Of a DNA stretch of 5,217 bases, positions 1 through 5,150 are shown piece after piece. This stretch comes from Intestinibacter sp964449895. Lineage in GTDB: Bacteria; Bacillota; Clostridia; Peptostreptococcales; Peptostreptococcaceae. The position numbers were made by a program, and so were the translations under genes. The DNA lies in the NCBI GenBank assembly GCA_964449895.1, contig CAYVBY010000032.1:1-5217 (forward strand), given 5' to 3'. The notes beneath the pieces were generated by a model. The model saw nothing but the letters and a program-made list of their open reading frames with translations. It did no database searches and was not told the origin of the DNA. Numbering within the stretch: the first letter of the stretch is position 1; each line of letters opens with the position of its first letter.

Positions 1-31
1 ACTGATACTAATAGATCGAGGACTTGACCAA
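1..31 (+). rRNA. 23S ribosomal RNA, 3' end (partial)
   Basis: The first bases match the conserved 3' end of bacterial 23S rRNA: the ACTGATACTAATAGATCGAG block, then GGACTTGACCAA. The terminal CTTGACCAA is the strand that normally pairs with the 5' end of 23S rRNA in the mature molecule, so the gene ends at about 31, give or take 2 bases. Only the tail is present; the rest lies before the window. The plus-strand order 23S then 5S is the usual one for a bacterial rRNA operon. Confidence 0.93.
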
Positions 32-57
32 ATTAAATGTTTTCATTAAATGTTTTC
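32..57 (+). repeat. Perfect 13-bp tandem duplication in the 23S-5S spacer
   Basis: The unit ATTAAATGTTTTC occurs at 32-44 and again at 45-57 without mismatch, and the base after the second copy (A58) also fits a third unit. It begins directly at the end of the 23S gene. A two-copy repeat of this kind usually arises by replication slippage. Whether it takes part in pre-rRNA processing cannot be told from the sequence. Confidence 0.85.
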
Positions 58-106
58 AGTTTTGAAGGTATTAAATTGACATAGATTTAATAAATTCAAT
101 AAAGAT

Positions 107-226
<120 letters not shown>

Positions 227-292
227 GTCTTTTTTTATTTTTGTTATTACAAGACTATAATTTAATATGGTAGATTGATTTATGATTAATCG

Positions 293-358
293 AAAAAGAG
301 TGTTGAAAAAATTATAATGACTATACAAGTCTATTACATATTTTCCAACACTCTTTTT
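293..358. terminator. Bidirectional intrinsic terminator shared by rRNA operon and aminotransferase gene
   Basis: A perfect 13-bp inverted repeat, AAAAAGAGTGTTG at 293-305 and CAACACTCTTTTT at 346-358, closes a long hairpin. An inner stem (TAAT plus GACT at 315-322 with AGTC and ATTA at 328-336) folds inside it. On the plus strand the stem ends in T5 and would stop the rRNA transcript. On the minus strand it also ends in T5 and would stop the aminotransferase transcript, whose stop codon is 22 bp away. A T-rich stretch directly after the 5S gene (230-242) may add to rRNA termination. Confidence 0.85.
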
Positions 359-379
359 ATAATATATAAGAAATTATAT

Positions 380-1564
380 TTAATTCATGATACTTTGTAC
401 AAATTTATCTAATCTATCTAATGCTTCTGTAAAAGTTTCTTCACTACAAGCAAAAGATATACGAACATATTCATCTATACCAAATGCAATTCCAGGAACG
501 ATGGCTACTTTGCATTCTTCTAATAATTTATCACAAAAATCAGAAGATAGACTTTCACCGTGTTGGAATTTATCTTTTACTTTAGATATATCTATAAATG
601 CATAGAATGCACCTTCAGGATGTATATAACTTAAGTTTTCTATTTTATCAAGTCTAGAAGTTACAAGATCTCTTCTATTTTTATAAGTTTTAACCATATT
701 ATCGATATCTTCTTTACAGTATTTTAAAGCACCATATCCCATATACTGAGCTGCTAAGCAAGGGTGTGATACTAAATGTCCTTGTATAGAAGTTATAGCT
801 TTAGCAATTTCTTTAGGTGCAGCGGCATAACCTAATCTTGTACCAGTTAAAGCTGCTGACTTAGCAAAACCATTTACAGTTATTGTTATTTGTTTTATTT
901 CATCGCTTAAAGATGCTATTGAAGTAAATTCTTTATCAAAGCAAATTCTTTCATATATTTCATCTGATACTATATAAATATTATTTTTTAAACAAACCTC
1001 ACATATATCTAATAGTTCTTCCTTAGAATATATAGCCCCTGTAGGATTAGAAGGGTTATTTAGAAGTAATATTTTAGTTTTATCTGTAATATATTTTTCT
1101 AAAAGTTTTCCTGTTAATTTAAAATCATTAGCTTTATCTGTTTCTATAATAACTGGAGTAGTATTTACTAATTTTGCCATTTCAGAATAGCTAACCCAAT
1201 AAGGTTTAACTAGTAAAACTTCATCTCCTGGATTAGTAAGGGCGATTAAAGCATTAGTAAGAGCCATTTTAGCACCACTAGTAACTATTATTTCATCTGG
1301 TGAATAGTTACAATTGTTTTCTTCTAATAATTTTTTACTGATTTCTTCTCTTAATATGCTCATTCCAGGTACTAAATCGTATTTTGTGATATTATCGTTT
1401 AAAGATTGAATAGCACATTGTTTAGCTTTTTCTGGAACATTAAAGTCAGGCTCACCAACACTAAGATTTAAAACTTCTATTCCTTGAGATTTCATTTCTT
1501 TTACTTTTGTACTTATCCCCACTGTTCGTGATGGTTCTATAACATCAAGTCTTTTTGATAACAT
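380..1564 (-). CDS. Class I PLP-dependent aminotransferase, probably aspartate aminotransferase (subgroup Ib)
   Basis: This 394-residue cytoplasmic fold-type I aminotransferase is full length for the family. Visible hallmarks are SVGEPDF near residues 35-41, SGAKMAL at 96-102, PYW at 121-123 (the tryptophan stacks on the cofactor ring in AspAT), NNPSNPTG at 169-176, SDEIYE at 200-205, the PLP lysine K235 in NGFAKSAALTGTRLGY, and VRISFA at 366-371 with the arginine R368 that binds the substrate alpha-carboxylate. In subgroup Ib aspartate aminotransferases a lysine equivalent to K99 helps recognise the acidic side chain, which favours aspartate/2-oxoglutarate as substrates; related enzymes act on other amino acids, so exact specificity is inferred. 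The start is well fixed: an ideal AAGGAGG (1571-1577) lies 6 nt before the ATG. It converges on the preceding rRNA operon and diverges from nrdD, with no partner gene. Homologues are called aspB or aspC in different species. Confidence 0.93.
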   Translation of the reverse strand: MLSKRLDVIEPSRTVGISTKVKEMKSQGIEVLNLSVGEPDFNVPEKAKQCAIQSLNDNITKYDLVPGMSILREEISKKLLEENNCNYSPDEIIVTSGAKMALTNALIALTNPGDEVLLVKPYWVSYSEMAKLVNTTPVIIETDKANDFKLTGKLLEKYITDKTKILLLNNPSNPTGAIYSKEELLDICEVCLKNNIYIVSDEIYERICFDKEFTSIASLSDEIKQITITVNGFAKSAALTGTRLGYAAAPKEIAKAITSIQGHLVSHPCLAAQYMGYGALKYCKEDIDNMVKTYKNRRDLVTSRLDKIENLSYIHPEGAFYAFIDISKVKDKFQHGESLSSDFCDKLLEECKVAIVPGIAFGIDEYVRISFACSEETFTEALDRLDKFVQSIMN

Positions 1565-1611
1565 AATTTACCTCCTTAAAAAATATTACTAAAAAAATGT
1601 ATATTAAATAT

Positions 1612-1617
1612 AGTATA
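1612..1617 (-). promoter_or_regulatory. Possible -10 element of the aminotransferase promoter
   Basis: On the minus strand these bases read TATACT, five of six matches to the sigma-A -10 consensus. The start point would be near 1605, giving a leader of about 40 nt before the ATG. No convincing -35 hexamer lies 16-18 bp upstream, only A/T-rich DNA. The element is part of a perfect 10-bp palindrome, TAGTATACTA (1611-1620), so it reads as a -10 on both strands. Confidence 0.35.
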
Positions 1618-1680
1618 CTAAAAAAATAATAAATTAAATAATAAAAATAAAAATATATATATAATATAAAAAGAATTTAT

Positions 1681-1716
1681 AAAAATTTGAACCCTTTACA
1701 AATACAAGGTTTCAAA
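1681..1716 (-). terminator. Possible minus-strand intrinsic terminator upstream of the aminotransferase
   Basis: Bases 1686-1696 (TTTGAACCCTT) pair with 1706-1716 (AAGGTTTCAAA) over 11 positions with one mismatch, leaving a 9-nt loop. Read on the minus strand the stem is followed at once by T5 (complement of 1681-1685), the form of a rho-independent terminator. On the plus strand no U-tract follows. No minus-strand gene lies upstream of it, so what it would stop is unknown. The stem is AT-rich, so function is uncertain. Confidence 0.4.
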
Positions 1717-1787
1717 AAAACTATATAGCAATTTCAATGGTTACAGAGTATTGGGAAAATTTGACTAAAATTTCTAAATTTGATAAT

Positions 1788-1807
1788 CTAATATAAGTAG
1801 ATATTAG
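1788..1807 (+). other. 7-bp perfect stem-loop before the orphan terminator
   Basis: CTAATAT (1788-1794) and ATATTAG (1801-1807) are perfect inverted copies around the hexaloop AAGTAG. It lies only 6 nt before the next hairpin, so the two could form a paired RNA structure if the region is transcribed. The stem is weak (A/T-rich). Confidence 0.45.
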
Positions 1808-1813
1808 TAGGGA

Positions 1814-1841
1814 CCCCTTGGATTTTAAGGGGAATTTTTTT
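1814..1841 (+). terminator. Orphan plus-strand intrinsic terminator upstream of nrdD
   Basis: CCCCTT (1814-1819) and AAGGGG (1827-1832) form a compact 6-bp GC-rich stem with a 7-nt loop, followed after AA by T7 (1835-1841). This is a textbook rho-independent terminator on the plus strand. The gene in front is on the other strand, so no annotated transcript needs it. It may end a short leader or small RNA, attenuate a distal nrdD promoter, or shield nrdD from read-through. The NrdR boxes begin 8 bp after its T-tract. Confidence 0.65.
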
Positions 1842-1849
1842 AAGTTTTA

Positions 1850-1865
1850 ACACTATATATAGTAT
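1850..1865 (+). promoter_or_regulatory. NrdR box 1
   Basis: The 16-mer ACACTATATATAGTAT contains the perfect 12-bp palindrome ACTATATATAGT (1852-1863) and matches the known NrdR-box pattern ACAC-AT-TAT-GTGT in form and length. NrdR is the zinc-ribbon/ATP-cone repressor of ribonucleotide reductase genes. A TATAGT hexamer (1858-1863) inside the box could be the nrdD -10 element, so bound NrdR would block RNA polymerase; no clear -35 hexamer accompanies it. The nrdR gene is not in this window. Confidence 0.88.
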
Positions 1866-1881
1866 TTAGAAGTAAATAAGC

Positions 1882-1897
1882 ATACTATATATAGTGG
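1882..1897 (+). promoter_or_regulatory. NrdR box 2
   Basis: ATACTATATATAGTGG repeats the same 12-bp palindrome (1884-1895) as box 1. The centres of the two boxes are 32 bp apart, three helical turns, with 16 bp between the 16-mers. This is the paired arrangement known for NrdR targets, where the repressor binds both boxes on one face of the DNA. Box 2 ends just before the nrdD ribosome binding site. Confidence 0.88.
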
Positions 1898-1899
1898 TC

Positions 1900-1906
1900 G
1901 AGGGGG
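1900..1906 (+). promoter_or_regulatory. Ribosome binding site that decides the nrdD start
   Basis: GAGGGGG lies 5 nt before GTG (1912) and 8 nt before TTG (1915). The longest frame would begin at a GTG at 1894, but that codon is inside NrdR box 2, has no purine-rich site before it, and would place this ribosome binding site inside the coding region. The start is therefore taken as 1912, with 1915 as the alternative. Confidence 0.75.
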
Positions 1907-1911
1907 ATGCG

Positions 1912-4275
1912 GTGTTGATAAAGTATATAAAGAAAAGAGACGGTAGAAAAGTTAATTTTGATAAGAATTGTATAACTAATGCCATATTTTCTGCAGCAAG
2001 TGAAGTAGCTATAAAGGATAATGTAGACCCAAATTATACTATGTCAGAAAAATTAGCTGACAAAGTAGAGATTCTATTAGAAGAAAAATATGGGGATGAG
2101 ATTCCTAATGTAGAGAATATTCAAGATGCTGTTGTAAAAGTATTAATTGAATCTGGTCATGCAAAAACTAGTGAAGCATTTATTCTTTATAGAAATGAAA
2201 GAAGTAGAATAAGAAATTCTAAAACTAGACTTATGCAATCTATAAAAAAAATAACATTTGAAGATGCTAGTGATTCTAATATAAAAAGAGAAAATGCCAA
2301 TATAGATGGAAATACTGCCATGGGAACTATGTTGCAATATGGAAGTACAGTATCAAAAGAGTTTTGTAAAACTTTTGTTATAAAACCAGAACATACTCGT
2401 GCACATGAAGAAGGAGAAATTCATATACATGATATGGATTTTCTAAACATGGGAACTTTAACTTGTTGTCAAATAAATATAGACAAATTATTTGATGGTG
2501 GATTTTCAACAGGGCATGGTTTTTTAAGAGAACCAAATAGTATTATGAGTTATGGGGCTTTAGCTGCCATAGCAATTCAAAGCAATCAAAATGATCAACA
2601 TGGAGGACAAAGTATTCCGTTTTTTGATTACAGCTTAGCAAAAGGTGTATATAAAACTTTTAAAAAGTCATATATAGCAAACTTATATAAAGGATTAAAG
2701 TTATTAAAAAATATTGATGATAAGAGAAGTGTACAAGATATAGTATATGAAACTGAAAAAAGTTCAAATAAGAAAGTTGGATTAGAAAAGAATTTAGATT
2801 ATTTATATATTGAAAAAGAAAAATTAATAGAAACTTTTGATATAGAAGAATCTTTAGCTGTTACTTTACAAAATTTTGCTTATGAAGAGGCTTATAAAGA
2901 AACAGAAAGACAAACATATCAATCAATGGAAGGATTTATTCATAATTTAAATACAATGCACTCAAGAGCTGGTGCGCAAGTTCCTTTTTCAAGTATAAAC
3001 TTTGGTACAGATACATCTCTTGAAGGTAGAATGGTAAGTAGAAACTTATTATTATCTTTAGAAAAAGGATTAGGAAATGGAGAAACAGCCATATTCCCTA
3101 TTTTAATTTTCAAAGTTAAAGAAGGTGTCAATTTAAATCCAGAAGATCCTAATTATGATTTATTTAAATTGGCTTGTAGAGTTTCTGCTAAGAGACTATT
3201 CCCTAATTTTAGTTTCTTAGATGCGCCATTTAATATAGGTACATACAACCCAGGTGATCCTGAAACAGAAGTAACATATATGGGATGTAGAACTAGAGTT
3301 ATGGGTAACGTATGCGGTGAAGAAGTTGCTAGTGGAAGAGGAAATTTATCATTTACTACTATTAACTTACCTAGAATTGGAATAAAACATGGTATAGTTA
3401 ATGGAAATAAAGAAGCAAATTTAGATGATTTTTTTGAAGAACTTGATGAAAAAATAAATTTAGTAATAGAACAATTACTTGAAAGAATGCAAATTCAAGG
3501 AAATAAAAAAGTTAAAAACTTCCCGTTCTTAATGGGTCAAGGTATATGGAGAGGCTCAGATGAACTTTCTCCAGAAGATACATTACAAGATGTAATTAAA
3601 GAAGGTACATTAACTGTCGGGTTTATTGGGTTGGCAGAATGTTTAATAGCTTTAGTAGGTAAACATCATGGTGAAAGTCAAGAGGCTCAAGAGTTAGGAC
3701 TAAAAATAATTTCGCATATGAGAAGAAGAATGGATGAGGCTACACAACAATATAAATTAAATTTTTCTTTAATAGCGACTCCAGCAGAAGGACTTTCAGG
3801 TAGATTTACAGAAATAGATAAAAAGATATATGGAGAAATAAAAGGAATAACAGACAAAGAATATTATACTAATTCTTTCCATGTGCCTGTATACTATAAT
3901 ATATCAGCTTTTAGTAAAATAGAAATAGAAGCACCATATCATGAATTAACTAATGGAGGACATATAACTTATGTTGAATTAGATGGAGATACATCTAATA
4001 ACTTACAAGCTTTTGAAACTATTATAAGAAGTATGAAGGAAATGGGTATAGGATATGGTAGTGTAAATCATCCTGTAGATAGAGATCCTGTATGTGGATT
4101 TTCTGGAGTCATACCAGGTACTACATGTCCTGTATGCGGACGTAATGAAGAAGAAAGTGATATAAAATTTGAAAGAATTAGAAGGATAACAGGTTACTTA
4201 GTAGGAACTGTAGATAGATTTAATGATGCTAAAAAAGCAGAAGTAAAAGACAGAGTGAAACACACTGAAGTTTAG
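1912..4275 (+). CDS. nrdD: Anaerobic (class III) ribonucleoside-triphosphate reductase, catalytic subunit NrdD
   Basis: NrdD makes deoxyribonucleotides from ribonucleoside triphosphates under anoxia, using a glycyl radical. Starting at GTG 1912 it has 787 residues, normal for family members with an N-terminal ATP-cone. The ATP-cone (about 2-94; KKRDGRKVNFD near the start, SEAFILYRNERSRIR at its end) is the allosteric dATP/ATP site. The core follows: HIHD at 171-174, a Cys pair at 185-186 in the place of the first active-site cysteine, and MGCR with C459 as the likely thiyl-radical cysteine. The C-terminus has a zinc-ribbon-like segment with C728, C739 and C742 (D725 stands where a fourth Cys is usual) and the radical loop RRITGYL with glycine G761. 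NrdG follows after 15 bp, so the two form an operon. Twin NrdR boxes upstream indicate NrdR repression. The ATP-cone, radical loop and neighbour make the call firm; the exact start is less sure. Confidence 0.96.
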   Translation: MLIKYIKKRDGRKVNFDKNCITNAIFSAASEVAIKDNVDPNYTMSEKLADKVEILLEEKYGDEIPNVENIQDAVVKVLIESGHAKTSEAFILYRNERSRIRNSKTRLMQSIKKITFEDASDSNIKRENANIDGNTAMGTMLQYGSTVSKEFCKTFVIKPEHTRAHEEGEIHIHDMDFLNMGTLTCCQINIDKLFDGGFSTGHGFLREPNSIMSYGALAAIAIQSNQNDQHGGQSIPFFDYSLAKGVYKTFKKSYIANLYKGLKLLKNIDDKRSVQDIVYETEKSSNKKVGLEKNLDYLYIEKEKLIETFDIEESLAVTLQNFAYEEAYKETERQTYQSMEGFIHNLNTMHSRAGAQVPFSSINFGTDTSLEGRMVSRNLLLSLEKGLGNGETAIFPILIFKVKEGVNLNPEDPNYDLFKLACRVSAKRLFPNFSFLDAPFNIGTYNPGDPETEVTYMGCRTRVMGNVCGEEVASGRGNLSFTTINLPRIGIKHGIVNGNKEANLDDFFEELDEKINLVIEQLLERMQIQGNKKVKNFPFLMGQGIWRGSDELSPEDTLQDVIKEGTLTVGFIGLAECLIALVGKHHGESQEAQELGLKIISHMRRRMDEATQQYKLNFSLIATPAEGLSGRFTEIDKKIYGEIKGITDKEYYTNSFHVPVYYNISAFSKIEIEAPYHELTNGGHITYVELDGDTSNNLQAFETIIRSMKEMGIGYGSVNHPVDRDPVCGFSGVIPGTTCPVCGRNEEESDIKFERIRRITGYLVGTVDRFNDAKKAEVKDRVKHTEV

Positions 4276-4283
4276 AAGGGGGG
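4276..4283 (+). promoter_or_regulatory. nrdG ribosome binding site
   Basis: AAGGGGGG begins directly after the nrdD stop codon and ends 7 nt before the nrdG ATG. Like the nrdD site it carries a run of G in place of the usual GGAGG. It supports translation of nrdG from the same mRNA as nrdD and fixes the ATG at 4291. Confidence 0.75.
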
Positions 4284-4290
4284 ATAAAAA

Positions 4291-4833
4291 ATGAAATTGA
4301 GAATTGCATCTCCTGTAATATGCGACAGTATTGTTGATGGACCGGGACTTAGAATGGTTGTTTGGACACAAGGATGTAAACATAATTGTAAAGGATGTCA
4401 TAATCCGCAAACGCATAGTTTAAGTAAAGGATACGAAGTTGAAGTAGAAGAAATTATTGAAAAAATGAAATCTTTAAGATTACAACAAGGGGTAACTCTT
4501 TCTGGAGGAGAACCATTTTTACAACCAAAACCATTGTCAGAAATAGCAAAAGCTGCGAAAAATATAAATTTAGATGTTTGGAGTTACACAGGATTTACAT
4601 TTGAAGAACTTATAGATAAGAAAAATCCTATGTATTTTGAGAATATGGAATTATTAAAATATGTAGATGTACTTGTAGATGGCAAATTTGAAATAGACAA
4701 AAGAGATATAAGCTTACTTTTCAGAGGATCATCTAATCAAAGAATAATAGACGTAAAAAAAAGTTTAAAATATAAAAGAGTAGTTTTAAATTTTGAATAT
4801 ATGCAACAACAAGAACTTTGTACTGCGAAATAA
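4291..4833 (+). CDS. nrdG: Anaerobic ribonucleotide reductase activating protein NrdG (radical SAM)
   Basis: NrdG is the cytoplasmic activase of NrdD: its [4Fe-4S] cluster reductively cleaves S-adenosylmethionine, and the resulting 5'-deoxyadenosyl radical takes a hydrogen from the NrdD glycine. The 180-residue product is at the long end of the usual size. It starts with IVDGPGLRMVVWTQGC (about 14-29), and the cluster cysteines are C29, C33 and C36 in the CxxxCxxC radical-SAM signature. SGGEP (71-75) is the SAM-binding GGE motif. WSYTG (97-101), DVLVDGKFE (126-134) and FRGSSNQRIID (144-154) are the conserved NrdG blocks of the later part. The last 20 or so residues are variable and lysine/glutamine-rich. 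It is cotranscribed with nrdD, and the operon ends at the hairpin a few bases after the stop codon. Confidence 0.96.
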   Translation: MKLRIASPVICDSIVDGPGLRMVVWTQGCKHNCKGCHNPQTHSLSKGYEVEVEEIIEKMKSLRLQQGVTLSGGEPFLQPKPLSEIAKAAKNINLDVWSYTGFTFEELIDKKNPMYFENMELLKYVDVLVDGKFEIDKRDISLLFRGSSNQRIIDVKKSLKYKRVVLNFEYMQQQELCTAK

Positions 4834-4837
4834 ATAA

Positions 4838-4879
4838 AAAAACTCCCTAGATAAAAATAATTTAGGGAGTTTTTCTTTA
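4838..4879 (+). terminator. Intrinsic terminator of the nrdDG operon
   Basis: AAAAACTCCCTA (4838-4849) pairs with TAGGGAGTTTTT (4863-4874); two more pairs including one G-U extend the stem to 14 bp around a 9-nt loop. T5 at 4870-4874 and a further CTTTA give the U-tract. It starts 4 bp after the nrdG stop codon, marking the end of a two-gene operon. The A5 on the left arm makes weak termination in the other direction possible too. Confidence 0.92.
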
Positions 4880-4993
4880 TGATTTATGAAAAATTATATA
4901 AATTATATATAAAATGAGATTAATTTAGATAATATATTAACTCATTGAAAGCCTTGAAATAAGTGGTTTTTTCTAAACTAGAATAAATTATAT
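4880..4993. other. AT-rich intergenic DNA before the rRNA promoters
   Basis: No gene is seen here. One hairpin can be drawn: TGAG plus TTAAT (4915-4924) with ATTAA plus CTCA (4936-4944), a 9-bp stem with a single bulged A and an 11-nt loop; it is not followed by a T-run. A weak promoter-like pair, TTGAAA (4954-4959) and TAGAAT (4979-4984), has a 19-bp spacer and is not claimed as a promoter. Confidence 0.5.
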
Positions 4994-5022
4994 AAAAAAA
5001 ATCAAAAAAAAATTAAAAAAAA
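4994..5022 (+). promoter_or_regulatory. Phased A-tract UP element of the rRNA promoter
   Basis: Three A-tracts, A8 (4994-5001), A9 (5004-5012) and A8 (5015-5022), have centres 10.5 bp apart, one DNA turn each, and end 3 bp before the P1 -35 hexamer. Phased A-tracts bend DNA. A/T-rich UP elements at this place bind the C-terminal domains of the RNA polymerase alpha subunit and strongly raise rRNA transcription. The role is inferred from position and pattern. Confidence 0.75.
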
Positions 5023-5025
5023 GTA

Positions 5026-5054
5026 TTGACGGTTTTTGTGCGAGATGGTATAGT
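5026..5054 (+). promoter_or_regulatory. rRNA operon promoter P1 (sigma-A)
   Basis: TTGACG (5026-5031) and TATAGT (5049-5054) are separated by exactly 17 bp, each one base off the sigma-A consensus. Predicted transcription starts near 5061. It directs transcription into the following rRNA operon and is preceded by the UP element. Confidence 0.87.
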
Positions 5055-5060
5055 AATACT

Positions 5061-5098
5061 TGTCCTTGAGAAAAGGGCAAAACGACTTGAAGAAAGTC
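5061..5098 (+). other. Two stem-loops in the P1 leader between P1 and P2
   Basis: TGTCCTT (5061-5067) pairs with AAGGGCA (5073-5079), 7 bp with one G-U around GAGAA. GACTT (5084-5088) pairs with AAGTC (5094-5098) around GAAGA. Both would form at the very 5' end of the P1 transcript. A third A/T inverted repeat, AACTTTTT and AAAAAGTT (5104-5120), follows just before P2. They may protect the 5' end or take part in processing; the role is not known. Confidence 0.5.
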
Positions 5099-5121
5099 AG
5101 AAAAACTTTTTAAAAAAGTTG

Positions 5122-5150
5122 TTGACAAAGAAAAACAGCTTTGATATACT
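5122..5150 (+). promoter_or_regulatory. rRNA operon promoter P2 (sigma-A)
   Basis: A perfect TTGACA (5122-5127) and TATACT (5145-5150), five of six matches, stand 17 bp apart. Predicted start is near 5157. Tandem P1/P2 promoters 96 bp apart are typical of bacterial rRNA operons. In Firmicutes such promoters are generally controlled by the concentration of the initiating nucleotide and by (p)ppGpp; the base at the start site cannot be fixed from sequence. Confidence 0.9.

Larger units (their letters stand above)
1578..1849. other. Divergent intergenic region, AT-rich with several hairpins
   Basis: No convincing gene is present. The part nearest the aminotransferase (1578-1685) is almost pure A/T. 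From about 1686 composition changes and structure appears: a long hairpin (1686-1716), three AAATTT motifs at 1757-1762, 1768-1773 and 1776-1781, a 7-bp hairpin (1788-1807) and a plus-strand terminator (1814-1841). The only open frame worth noting is about 37 codons (1683 to about 1795); it has one late ATG, no ribosome binding site and no recognisable product. The region could be a small RNA or leader, or the remains of a lost gene or element. Confidence 0.6.

Noticed and set aside
387..605. Plus-strand 72-codon frame inside the aminotransferase gene
   Set aside because: It is the antisense shadow of a clearly conserved protein and has no recognisable product.
1608..1620. TATAGTATACTA near the aminotransferase promoter as a third NrdR box
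   Set aside because: Only half of the box matches; it lacks the 12-bp ACTATATATAGT core and has no paired partner. It is better read as a -10-like palindrome.
1683..1797. Short open frame of about 37 codons in the intergenic region
   Set aside because: It has a single late ATG, no ribosome binding site, no recognisable product, and it overlaps hairpins; in this composition such a frame is expected by chance.
1686..1832. A miniature transposon (MITE) with terminal inverted repeats
   Set aside because: The ends share only a loose A-run plus CCCTT resemblance, and no target-site duplication is seen.
2143..2337. Minus-strand frames inside nrdD and nrdG (also 2940-3131 and 4198-4416)
   Set aside because: They lie opposite conserved nrdD and nrdG domains, have no family features, and one crosses the nrdD-nrdG junction.
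4954..4984. Third rRNA promoter (TTGAAA and TAGAAT)
   Set aside because: The 19-bp spacer and imperfect hexamers make it weak compared with P1 and P2.
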